Source: Streptomyces sp. NA02950 (lineage in GTDB: Bacteria > Actinomycetota > Actinomycetes > Streptomycetales > Streptomycetaceae). From it: a DNA stretch of 64,000 bases. The position numbers were made by a program, and so were the translations under genes. Positions 19,062 to 27,224 of the stretch are shown here, piece after piece. How positions within the stretch are numbered: position 1 is the stretch's first letter; each line of letters begins with the position of its first letter. The stretch covers positions 3,530,501 to 3,594,500 of the forward strand of contig NZ_CP054916.1 in NCBI RefSeq assembly GCF_013364155.1, in the 5' to 3' direction. The notes beneath the pieces are model-generated. The model was not told where the DNA came from. It saw only the letters and a list, made by a program, of their open reading frames with translations, and did no database searches.

Positions 19062-20246
19062 TCACTGGTGCAGTCTGCTGCCGCAGTTCGGCCAGGGGCT
19101 CGAGCCGCGCTGCACGTAGAGCTTCTTCGCGCGGTAGGTCTGCTCGGAGGCGGGTGCGTCCTGGGGGTTGCCGCTGCCGCCGACGGACCGCCAGGTCTGC
19201 CGGTCCATCTGGTAGAGCCCGCCGTAGCGGCCGCTGCCGTCCACCGCGTCGGCCCGGCCGCCGGACTCGCAGTGCGCCATCGCCTGCCAGTTGAGCCCGT
19301 CGGAGCCGCCGCCGGGCGACGCCGGGGGCGGCGTCCTGGTGCCGACCCGGACGACCTTGGACACCGGGGCCTTGACGACCTCCGAACCCAGCTTGTGCGG
19401 CCGCTGGCGGACGCCGTTGACGGTGCGCACCCGGTAGGTGCTGCGCAGGAGGCCCGGTTCGCCCTGGCGCTCCACGACCTCGGTGCCCTTGAGCAGGGTG
19501 GGGTCGTTGCGCCGGACGGTTGTGAAGGGCAGCGGCGCGTCGTGGACCTCCTTGCCGCCGGTGATCCGCATCACCTTCACCGTCTGGCCGTCGCGCGGGA
19601 AGCTGCCCTGGGGGACGGAGGTGGTGTCCTGGCCGCGCAGGGTGAGCCCGGCGGCCGCCAGTGCCTCGCCGATGGTCGCGACGTTGGTGCGGACGGTGTG
19701 CTCGCGCCCGTCGGCCATGAAGGTGACGGTGCGCTCGGTGCGGACGTCCAGGGACAGCCCGCGCCGGGAGATGGCGGAGGACCGCGAGGCGGAGAGGAAG
19801 GCGCCCTCGGCGCGTACCCCCAGCTGGCGCAGTGCGCCGTCGACGGTGCCGGCGGTGGTCCACACCCGGCGGCGCTCGCCGTCGAGGGTGAGGGTGACCG
19901 GGCGGCCGTAGCGGACGGCCACCTCGTCACCGCTGGCGAGGCTCTGGCCGGGGGCGGGGGCCACGATGTCGTGGCGGCCGACCCGCACCTTCTCGTCGGC
20001 CAGCAGTTCCCCGACATCGTCGGCGTAGGTGTGCAGGGTGCGCTGCTCACCGTCCACGGTGAGCCGCACCGCCTTGTCATGGGCCACGAAGGCGGAGGTG
20101 CCTCCGGCGAGTGCGGCGACCACCAGCGCCTGCGGCAGCAGCCGCCGCATCGGGTCGGTCCGGTCGGCTGTGCGTCGGCGCCGGGCGGCTCGGCGCGCTT
20201 CGGCGCGGCCGCCCGGGACGGGGTGGCTGTCCTGCATACGGCTCAC
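19062..20246 (-). CDS. resuscitation-promoting factor with DUF348 repeats and G5 domain
   Basis: A secreted or surface muralytic enzyme that cleaves peptidoglycan at germination or regrowth. 394 residues. A basic N-terminus and one hydrophobic signal/anchor (LLPQALVVAALAGGTSAFVAH) lead into three DUF348 repeats (VRLTVDGEQRTLHT..., VTLTLDGERRRVWT..., VTFMADGREHTVRT...), a G5-like segment, and the lysozyme-like Rpf domain (LNWQAMAHCESGG with catalytic Glu, RYGGLYQMDRQTW). The domain order is that of mycobacterial RpfB and of one of the five S. coelicolor Rpfs. GTG 20246 was chosen; ATG at 20237 is possible. Confidence 0.92.
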   Translation of the reverse strand: MSRMQDSHPVPGGRAEARRAARRRRTADRTDPMRRLLPQALVVAALAGGTSAFVAHDKAVRLTVDGEQRTLHTYADDVGELLADEKVRVGRHDIVAPAPGQSLASGDEVAVRYGRPVTLTLDGERRRVWTTAGTVDGALRQLGVRAEGAFLSASRSSAISRRGLSLDVRTERTVTFMADGREHTVRTNVATIGEALAAAGLTLRGQDTTSVPQGSFPRDGQTVKVMRITGGKEVHDAPLPFTTVRRNDPTLLKGTEVVERQGEPGLLRSTYRVRTVNGVRQRPHKLGSEVVKAPVSKVVRVGTRTPPPASPGGGSDGLNWQAMAHCESGGRADAVDGSGRYGGLYQMDRQTWRSVGGSGNPQDAPASEQTYRAKKLYVQRGSSPWPNCGSRLHQ

Positions 20247-20365
20247 GACAACACTCCACACGTCCGGGGATGGGGCGTTGGGTCCGGGACTGTAGCGGAG
20301 CGGCGGTGACTCTCCAAAGCCATACCGTCACCCTGCGTCGTGGTGTCGTCAAGGCTCCCGAGCGG

Positions 20366-21286
20366 TCAGTAACCGAAGGCGCGGGACGTATTGGCTGCTA
20401 CGGCGGCCGCGAGCGTGTCCTCGGGGACTCCCTTGACCTCGGCCATGGCCCGCAGGGTGATCGGAATCAAATACGGAGCGTTAGGCCGTCCGCGGTAGGG
20501 GGCGGGGGTCAGAAAGGGTGCGTCCGTTTCGACGAGGACGCGGTCGAGGGGGGCGACGGCGAGCGCGTCCCGCAGCGGCTGGGCGTTCTTGAAGGTGATG
20601 TTCCCGGCGAAGGACAGGTAGTAGCCCCGTTCGGCGCACACCCGGGCCATGGCGGCGTCGCCCGAGAAGCAGTGGAAAACGACGGTTTCGGGCGTACCCT
20701 CCTCCGCCAGGATCCGCAACACATCGTCATGGGCGTCCCGGTCGTGGATGACCAGTGCCTTGCCGTGCTTCTTGGCGATGCCGATGTGGCGGCGGAAGGA
20801 GCGCTCCTGGGCGGCCATCCCTTCGGGGCCGGTGCGGAAGCAGTCCAGGCCGGTCTCGCCGACGCCGTGCACCTGGTCCAGCGCGGCCAGGGCGTCGATC
20901 TCGGCGAGGGCGGCGTCCAGGGCCTTTTCGCCGCCGGGCTCCCGGGCACCCTGCCGGGACCAGCCGTCGGGGTCGCCCAGCACGATCCGGGGCGCCTCGT
21001 TGGGGTGCAGGGCGACGGCGGCCCGGACGCTCTCGTGAGCGGCGGCGGTCTCCGCCGCCCACCGGGACCCGGCGATGTCGCAGCCCACCTGGACGACGGT
21101 GGTCACGCCGACGGAGGCCGCCTTGGCGAGGGCCTCCTCGACGGTGCCGCTCTGCATGTCCAGGTGGGTGTGGGAGTCGGCGACCGGCACCCGCAGCGGT
21201 GCGGGAAGCGGTGGAGGCGCGTCCTTTTCCTTTTGCGCTCCGTTCGCCTTCTCGCTACCGCCGGGGGCCGATCCTGTTTTTGCCAT
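20366..21286 (-). CDS. tatD: TatD-family metal-dependent hydrolase/DNase
   Basis: An amidohydrolase-fold nuclease of 306 residues. The metal motif SHTHLD follows an N-terminal charged extension of about 35 residues not found in the short enterobacterial enzyme. Later metal ligands sit in GETGLD, VIHDRDAHDD and VFHCFSGD, and the end motif ETDAPFLTP is intact. Role: 3'-5' exonuclease or DNA/peptide quality control; not part of Tat export despite the name. Confidence 0.93.
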   Translation of the reverse strand: MAKTGSAPGGSEKANGAQKEKDAPPPLPAPLRVPVADSHTHLDMQSGTVEEALAKAASVGVTTVVQVGCDIAGSRWAAETAAAHESVRAAVALHPNEAPRIVLGDPDGWSRQGAREPGGEKALDAALAEIDALAALDQVHGVGETGLDCFRTGPEGMAAQERSFRRHIGIAKKHGKALVIHDRDAHDDVLRILAEEGTPETVVFHCFSGDAAMARVCAERGYYLSFAGNITFKNAQPLRDALAVAPLDRVLVETDAPFLTPAPYRGRPNAPYLIPITLRAMAEVKGVPEDTLAAAVAANTSRAFGY

Positions 21287-21381
21287 GGCCGCGATTCTAT
21301 GAATGTTGGTGAATGCGCGGTGAATCGCGTCCGGCCGCTCACTTGTCCCGTATCGGGCCCATAAGGGCCGGAAGGCCGGAT

Positions 21382-21846
21382 TCAGGTGCGGTGGTGCTGA
21401 AACGGGTGCAGCAGATCCGAGAGGTGCCAGTGGTGCTTACGGCTCCCGGCGCCCTCCTCGCCCTCCGCCGCGTCGCCGGTCTCCGCCGCCGACGCCCCGG
21501 ACGCCCCGGAGTGCGACGTCCCCGAGGCGGTGCGCCGCCCGCGCCGCGCGCCCTCCAGCGCCGACGAGACCTGGCCCGCGCGCATGATGCGCACCAGGTG
21601 CGCACCGCAGTTGACGCAGTCGGGGCTCGTGAGCGGGGACCGGACGCGCGTCCCGTCCGTGAAGTACACGACGAAGGGCCGGCCCTCGCCGTCCACGTGG
21701 TGCTCGATGTCGTACGACCGTTCCCAGCCGTGTCCGCACTTCATACAGGCGAAGGCATAGGCCTCGTGGGCCACTTCGCCGACCGCCGGGCCGATGGGGA
21801 GGCGGGCCGTCGGCGCACCGTTCGGGGTTCCCGCGAAATCGCTCAT
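21382..21846 (-). CDS. CxxC zinc-ribbon hypothetical protein
   Basis: A 154-residue protein with two Cys pairs, CMKCGHGW and CVNCGAHLV, that could bind one zinc. Between them lies a beta-rich segment (YDIEHHVDGEGRPFVVYFTDG). The C-terminal third is low-complexity Gly/Ala/Ser ending in a His-rich tail (KHHWHLSDLLHPFQHHR). ATG at 21846 has GAGGAG 5-8 nt upstream. Function unknown. Confidence 0.85.
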   Translation of the reverse strand: MSDFAGTPNGAPTARLPIGPAVGEVAHEAYAFACMKCGHGWERSYDIEHHVDGEGRPFVVYFTDGTRVRSPLTSPDCVNCGAHLVRIMRAGQVSSALEGARRGRRTASGTSHSGASGASAAETGDAAEGEEGAGSRKHHWHLSDLLHPFQHHRT

Positions 21847-22021
21847 GGCAGCTCCTCGTGTCACGCGGGACACGGGTTCCGGGGTGGGGGCCCGCCCGCG
21901 CCGTCCCCACCAGTGGACGCCTTTCCGTGCGATACCGCAGCAGCTGTTCCCCGACTTTGAGGGAGTTTTGGCGACGGGCTTTACGAAACGGCCCCGGCCG
22001 CTACCCGGTCTTTGCTTTGCG

Positions 22022-22897
22022 CTACTGCCCTTTACCTTCGCGTGGCGTGTTTCCCGCCGCGTTCTTCGCCGCCACGACGGCGTCGAAGACCTGCCGCTTG
22101 GGCACCCCGGCCGCCTGGGCGACCGCCGCGATGGCCTCCTTGCGGCGCTCCCCCGCCTCCTCGCGCACCGCGACCCGCCGGGCCAGCTCCGCGGGTCCGG
22201 CGTCCTCCGGTCCGGGCTCGGCGGCCCCTTCCACCACCAGAGTGATCTCGCCGCGTACGCCCTCGGCGGCCCAGGCGGCCAGTTCCTCGAGCGGGCCGCG
22301 CCGGACCTCCTCGTAGGTCTTGGTCAGCTCCCGGCAGACCGCGGCGCGCCGGTCCGCGCCGAACACCTCGGCCATGGCGGCCAGGGTGTCGTCCAGCCGG
22401 TGCGGCGCCTCGAAGTACACCAGCGTGCGGCGCTCGGCCACGACCTCCCTCAGCCGCCCCAGCCGCTCCCCCGCCTTGCGCGGGAGGAAGCCCTCGAAGC
22501 AGAAGCGGTCCACCGGCAGCCCGGAGACCGCCAGCGCGGTGAGCACCGCGGACGGGCCGGGCACCGCGGTGACCGTGATGCCGCGCTCCACCGCGGCGGC
22601 GACCAGCCGGTAGCCGGGGTCGGAGACCGATGGCATCCCGGCGTCGGTGACCAGCAGCACCCGGGCGCCGCCCGCCAGCGCCTCCACCAGCTCGGGCGTA
22701 CGGGCCGCCTCATTGCCCTCGAAGTAGGACACCACCCGGCCACCCGGCTGGACGTCCAGCGCCTGGGTGAGGCGGCGCAGCCGCCGGGTGTCCTCGGCGG
22801 CCACCACATCGGCGGCGGCGAGCTCGGCCGCCAGCCGAGGGGGCGCGTCCGCGGTGTCGCCGATGGGGGTCCCTGCCAGTACGAGCGTTCCAGTCAC
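22022..22897 (-). CDS. rsmI: 16S rRNA (cytidine-1402 2'-O) methyltransferase
   Basis: Methylates the 2'-O of C1402 in the ribosomal P site using SAM. 291 residues of the tetrapyrrole-methylase fold. Motifs LAGTPIGD near the start, AAEDTRR, TDAGMPSVSDPG and VPGPSAVLTAL are all present, as is the substrate motif FCFEGFLPRK. GTG at 22897 has GAGGA 8 nt upstream and is preferred to ATG at 22906. It is divergent from pmt, the usual order in Streptomyces. Confidence 0.95.
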   Translation of the reverse strand: MTGTLVLAGTPIGDTADAPPRLAAELAAADVVAAEDTRRLRRLTQALDVQPGGRVVSYFEGNEAARTPELVEALAGGARVLLVTDAGMPSVSDPGYRLVAAAVERGITVTAVPGPSAVLTALAVSGLPVDRFCFEGFLPRKAGERLGRLREVVAERRTLVYFEAPHRLDDTLAAMAEVFGADRRAAVCRELTKTYEEVRRGPLEELAAWAAEGVRGEITLVVEGAAEPGPEDAGPAELARRVAVREEAGERRKEAIAAVAQAAGVPKRQVFDAVVAAKNAAGNTPREGKGQ

Positions 22898-23001
22898 GCC
22901 CACCATCCTCGCAGCCACGCCGCACCGCCGTGACGGGGACGATTCCCCGGCCCGCCGCATTGGGGCGCCACGCTCCCCCACCGCTTCCCTACGATGGCCC
23001 G

Positions 23002-24768
23002 GTGAGCAGTGACACCGCGACCCACGCCCAGCCGGGCCAAGCCGCCGGCCAGCACCCGCCGGCCTGGCAGCGCCGGCTGCGCCGCTTCGGCTACGCGGGC
23101 CGGCCCCGGTCCGACGTACGCGAGCGGCTGGTCCCGCCGTATCCACAGCCGGGCGCCCGGCTGTGGGAGACGCTCGGCGCGGCCCCCACCGTGGCGGCCG
23201 GGTTCGGCCGCTGGACGGGGTGGGCCGGACCGGTGCTCGTCGCGCTCTGCGCCGGGCTGGTCCGCTTCTGGCGGCTGGGCAGCCCGGACAACGTCATATT
23301 CGACGAGACGTACTACGCCAAGGACGCCTGGTCGATCTGGGAGTTCGGCTATGAGGGCACCTGGCCGAAGAACGCCAACGACCAGATCCTCGGCACACCG
23401 CAGCACATCCCGCTCAGCGACGCCGCCGCCTATGTGGTCCATCCGCCGGTCGGCAAGTGGGTCATCGGCATCGGCGAGCAGCTCTTCGGGCTGGATCCGT
23501 TCGGCTGGCGGGTCATGGTCGCGCTGCTCGGCACGCTGTCGGTGCTGATGCTATGCCGGATCGGGCGACGGCTGTTCCGCTCGACGTTCCTCGGCTGTCT
23601 GGCGGGCGCGCTGCTCGCGGTGGACGGTCTGCACTTCGTGATGAGCCGCACCGCACTGCTCGACCTGGTGCTGATGTTCTTCGTGCTGGCCGCCTTCGGC
23701 TGTCTGCTGATCGACCGCGACCACGCGCGGGCCCGGCTCGCCGCGGCGCTGCCGGTCGGCGAGGACGGCACCGCCCGGCCGGACCCGGCGGTCGCCCAGA
23801 GCCTGAAGCTGGGCCCGCGGCCCTGGCGGATCGCGGCCGGGGTGCTGCTGGGCCTGGCCATCGGCACCAAGTGGAACGGGCTCTACGTCCTGGCGGCCTT
23901 CGGTCTGATGACCGTCCTGTGGGATGTGGGCGCACGCCGTCTCGCGGGCGTCCACCGCCCCTACCGGGCGGTGCTCCGGCGCGATCTGGGGTGGGCCTTC
24001 CTGTCGCTGGTGCCTGTGGCGATCGTCACCTATATCGCCTCCTGGTCCGGCTGGTTCGCGGCCACCGGCTCGTACAGCAAGCGCACCGGCTGGCGGGACT
24101 CCGGTTACTTCCGTCACTGGGCCGAGACCGACGGCCACTACAGCAACAGCGGGCCGTTCTCCTGGCTGCTCAACCCGCTGCGCAGCCTGTGGCACTACGA
24201 GACCGAGGTCTACCAGTTCCATGTGGGCCTGGACTCTCCGCACATCTACCAGTCCAACCCCTGGAGCTGGCTGGTCCAGTCCCGTCCGGTCTCCTACTTC
24301 TACGAGTCGCCCAAGCCCGGCGAATCGGGCTGCCCCACCGGCACCACCGAGAAGTGCGCCCGCGAAGTGCTGGCCCTCGGCACCCCGCTGCTGTGGTGGG
24401 CGGCCTGCTTCGCCCTGCTGTACCTGCTCTTCCGCTGGGCGCTGCGGCGCGACTGGCGGGCGGGCGCGATCCTGTGCGGGGTGGCGGGGGGCTATCTGCC
24501 GTGGTTCCTCTACCAGGACCGCACGATCTTCTCCTTCTACGCCGTGGTCTTCGTGCCGTTCCTGTGTCTGGCGGTGGCGATGATGATCGGCGCGCTGCTG
24601 GGGCCGCCGGGGGCCTCGGAGACCCGGCGGGTGGTGGGTGCCGTCGGCTCCGGAGCGCTCGTCCTGCTCATCATGTGGAACTTCATCTACTTCTTCCCGC
24701 TCTACACCGGCCAGACCCTGCCGATCGACGCCTGGCGGGCCCGGATGTGGCTGGACACCTGGATCTGA
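23002..24768 (+). CDS. pmt: polyprenyl-phosphate-mannose protein O-mannosyltransferase
   Basis: A GT39-type membrane glycosyltransferase that mannosylates secreted proteins as they leave the Sec channel. 588 residues with about 10-11 membrane segments. The first extracytoplasmic loop holds the catalytic acidic pair in NVIFDETYYAKDAW, the PMT hallmark, and the C-terminus ends YTGQTLPIDAWRARMWLDTWI. The orthologue in S. coelicolor is needed for phiC31 infection and normal antibiotic tolerance. GTG at 23002 lies exactly 7 nt after a -10 TACGAT (22990-22995), so the mRNA is probably leaderless. Confidence 0.95.
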   Translation: MSSDTATHAQPGQAAGQHPPAWQRRLRRFGYAGRPRSDVRERLVPPYPQPGARLWETLGAAPTVAAGFGRWTGWAGPVLVALCAGLVRFWRLGSPDNVIFDETYYAKDAWSIWEFGYEGTWPKNANDQILGTPQHIPLSDAAAYVVHPPVGKWVIGIGEQLFGLDPFGWRVMVALLGTLSVLMLCRIGRRLFRSTFLGCLAGALLAVDGLHFVMSRTALLDLVLMFFVLAAFGCLLIDRDHARARLAAALPVGEDGTARPDPAVAQSLKLGPRPWRIAAGVLLGLAIGTKWNGLYVLAAFGLMTVLWDVGARRLAGVHRPYRAVLRRDLGWAFLSLVPVAIVTYIASWSGWFAATGSYSKRTGWRDSGYFRHWAETDGHYSNSGPFSWLLNPLRSLWHYETEVYQFHVGLDSPHIYQSNPWSWLVQSRPVSYFYESPKPGESGCPTGTTEKCAREVLALGTPLLWWAACFALLYLLFRWALRRDWRAGAILCGVAGGYLPWFLYQDRTIFSFYAVVFVPFLCLAVAMMIGALLGPPGASETRRVVGAVGSGALVLLIMWNFIYFFPLYTGQTLPIDAWRARMWLDTWI

Positions 24769-24936
24769 CTGCCGGCTCCGGACCGGGACCGGGAACCCGC
24801 GTCCCGCCGGTCCGGGGCCCCGCTCGGGGGCCGACCGGCGGTGGCCCCGGGCAGTCCGGGGGATGCCGGTAGAGTGCCCTGCACCGCGGCCTCCATCGGA
24901 TGGGTGGGGGGATTCGAGGACTGTGGGGGTTCTGCA

Positions 24937-26574
24937 ATGCGGAGTGGCGCGAGAGCCGCGATCGCCGGTGCGCTGTTCGCCGCCATGATCGGTACGGCCG
25001 GTTGCGGCGGAAGCCAGGACGATGCGTCGGGAGGCAGGAACGGCGCGGGTGCCGGCGGCGACAACAAGCCGTCGCTGAAGAGCGTGAAGACCGGCCCGCC
25101 CAGCGCGGCCGAGGTCAGGACCACCGCCAAGGAGTTCCTGGCGGCCTGGTCGTCCGGGTCGGCGGCGAAGGCCGCGGCGCTCACCGACGACACCGAGGCG
25201 GCCACCACGGCGCTCACCGGGTACCGGACGAAGGCGCATGTCGACAAGGTGGCGCTGGAGCCGGGGCAGCCGAGCGGCCGTACCGTGCCGTTCTCGGTGA
25301 GCGCACGGATCTCCTACGGCGGCCACCAGGTCCCCTGGACGTATGAATCCTCGCTGACGGTGACGCGCGACACCGGCTCGGGCAAGGCCGTCGTCGACTG
25401 GAAGCCGTCGGTGGTCCATCCCGAGCTGCACGCCGGCGACACCCTGAAGACGGGTGAGTCCGAGGCCCCGCCGATCAAGGCCGTGGACCGCGACGGCGCG
25501 GAGCTGAGCGCCGCCGACCACCCGACCCTGAAGACCGTGCTGGAGGGCTTGCGCGAGCGCTACGGCAAGAAGGCGGGCGGCACGGCGGGCGTGGAGACCT
25601 GGATCGCCCGCGCCAAGGGCGCCAAGTCCCCCGACGAGACGCTGAAGGTGCTCTCCAAGGGCACTCCCGGCACCCTGCGCACCACGATCGACGCCGGGCT
25701 CCAGCGCACCGCCGAGCGGGCGGTGAGCAAGCGCTCCAAGGCGTCGGTGGTCGCCGTCAAGCCCAGCACCGGGGAGATCCTCGCGGTGGCCAACTCCCCC
25801 GCGGACGGTTTCAACACGGGCCTCCAGGGCTCCTACGCGCCCGGGTCCACCATGAAGGTCATCACCTCGGCCACCCTCCTCGACAAGGGCCTGGCCGGGT
25901 ACGGCAAGCCGCACCCGTGCCCCAAGTACTTCTCCTACGGCGGCTGGAAGTTCCAGAACGACGACAAGTTCGAGATCAAGAACGGCACCTTCGAGCAGAG
26001 CTTCGCCCGCTCCTGCAACACCGCCTTCATCAGCCAGGCCCCGAAGCTGAAGGACGACGACCTCTCCAAGGAGGCCCGGGACGTCTTCGGCATCGGCCTC
26101 AACTGGCAGACGGGCGCGCCCTCCTTCGACGGCGCGGTGCCGGTGCAGTCCGGGGCCTCCAAGGCCGCCTCGCTGATCGGCCAGGGCGGGGTACGGATGA
26201 ACCCGCTCAACATGGCGTCGGTCTCGGCCACCGCCTCCACCGGTGTCTTCCGCCAGCCGTACCTGGTCTCGCCGTCGCTGGACGACCGGACGCTCGCCAA
26301 GGCCACGCGCACCATGAAGTCGAGCACCCGGGAGCAGCTGCGCAAGCTGATGCACCTGACCGCCACCTCCGGCACCGCCGCCGAGGCGATGTCCGGGATG
26401 ACCGGTGACTTCGGCGCGAAGACCGGCTCGGCGGAGGTCGACGGCCAGAAGAAGCCCAACGGCTGGTTCACCGCGTACCGCGGCGACCTGGCCGCGGCCG
26501 GTGTGGTCCCCGAGGGCGGCCACGGCGGTGACACCGCGGGCCCGATCGTGGCCTCGGTGCTGCGGGCGGGCTGA
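24937..26574 (+). CDS. class B penicillin-binding protein (MecA-N type transpeptidase)
   Basis: A cell-wall D,D-transpeptidase of 545 residues. It has an export signal with a possible lipid-attachment Cys23 (IGTAGC), an NTF2-like MecA-N domain (about 55-170), a dimer-type linker, and a transpeptidase domain. The active-site motifs are S304-T-M-K307, S359-C-N361 and K495-T-G497. The chosen ATG starts the signal peptide. It is smaller than PBP2-type division proteins. Peptidoglycan cross-linking is clear from the motifs, but the precise stage is not. Confidence 0.92.
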   Translation: MRSGARAAIAGALFAAMIGTAGCGGSQDDASGGRNGAGAGGDNKPSLKSVKTGPPSAAEVRTTAKEFLAAWSSGSAAKAAALTDDTEAATTALTGYRTKAHVDKVALEPGQPSGRTVPFSVSARISYGGHQVPWTYESSLTVTRDTGSGKAVVDWKPSVVHPELHAGDTLKTGESEAPPIKAVDRDGAELSAADHPTLKTVLEGLRERYGKKAGGTAGVETWIARAKGAKSPDETLKVLSKGTPGTLRTTIDAGLQRTAERAVSKRSKASVVAVKPSTGEILAVANSPADGFNTGLQGSYAPGSTMKVITSATLLDKGLAGYGKPHPCPKYFSYGGWKFQNDDKFEIKNGTFEQSFARSCNTAFISQAPKLKDDDLSKEARDVFGIGLNWQTGAPSFDGAVPVQSGASKAASLIGQGGVRMNPLNMASVSATASTGVFRQPYLVSPSLDDRTLAKATRTMKSSTREQLRKLMHLTATSGTAAEAMSGMTGDFGAKTGSAEVDGQKKPNGWFTAYRGDLAAAGVVPEGGHGGDTAGPIVASVLRAG

Positions 26575-26594
26575 CGGCGGCCCCGGTCAGCGGT

Positions 26595-26635
26595 GGAGCC
26601 GGGCGGGCGCGGGAACTCCGCGCCCGCCCGGCTCC
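26595..26635 (+). terminator. strong terminator after the PBP gene
   Basis: A perfect 18-bp GC-rich stem (26595-26612 with 26618-26635) with loop GAACT followed by TTTGG. It can act in both directions and also ends the convergent secreted-peptide gene. Confidence 0.85.
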
Positions 26636-26670
26636 TTTGGTGCCGCTCCGCCGAGACCGCTCGCTTCGGG

Positions 26671-27045
26671 TCAGCAGGGCGGCAGATTGGCGTGGCCGTC
26701 ACGCAGCGCCAGCTCCGTCACATAGCCGTTGGACGGGCCCCACTGGTCGAGCTGCACCCAGATGTTGCTCTGCCTGCCGCCCAGGGAGGCGTTGCCGCCC
26801 TCGGTGAAGCAGATGGCGTCCCAGTCCTCACCGAACCGGACCTCGCCCCAGTCGGCACCGCCGGTGCTGGGGACGGACCGGATATAGGCGTCGGAGATCG
26901 CATGGACCGTGACATTCTGTGCCTCGGCCTTGGTCCCGACCGTGTCGGCGGGCTGGGCGCTGGCCGCGGTCGCGCCCAGTCCCGTGACCATCGCCGCGGC
27001 GGTGATGACAAGACCGGCCCCCGTGAGGCGTCCACGTACACGCAT
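26671..27045 (-). CDS. small secreted SH3-like protein
   Basis: A 124-residue exported protein. It has a signal peptide (basic MRVRGR, hydrophobic core, ATAASAQPA cleavage region) and a mature part of about 90 residues. VHAISDAYIRSVPS and VQLDQWGPSNGYVTELALRDG look like a bacterial SH3 fold. Two Cys (CFTE and the C-terminal PPC) could form a disulfide. ATG at 27045 has AAGGAG 9 nt upstream. Short SH3 proteins of this kind bind cell wall or act as extracellular signals; no role is assigned. Confidence 0.83.
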   Translation of the reverse strand: MRVRGRLTGAGLVITAAAMVTGLGATAASAQPADTVGTKAEAQNVTVHAISDAYIRSVPSTGGADWGEVRFGEDWDAICFTEGGNASLGGRQSNIWVQLDQWGPSNGYVTELALRDGHANLPPC

Positions 27046-27224
27046 GGATGATGCTCCTTCGGTTCGTTGCGATGCGATGCCTGTGGCACCGCTGCCGCCG
27101 GTGCTCTCCCCCGTGCGGCGTCCACCACTCTTCCGCCCGGGTGTGGAAGGGGAGTTGAAGAAACGTTGATGGGTCATTTACCCAGGACAGGGAGGGTGGA
27201 GCAGCCGAACCGAAAGGGGCCGAG

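Noticed and set aside
17481..20309. Plus-strand 942-residue ORF
   Set aside because: Antisense to ispE, rsmA and the Rpf gene, all of which have clear motifs on the minus strand.
21287..21381. Toxin-antitoxin pair near tatD
   Set aside because: The flanking small gene is a CxxC protein with its own ribosome site, and no partner ORF is present.
23551..26523. Minus-strand 990-residue ORF
   Set aside because: Antisense to pmt and the PBP gene; no motif and composition typical of a shadow frame.
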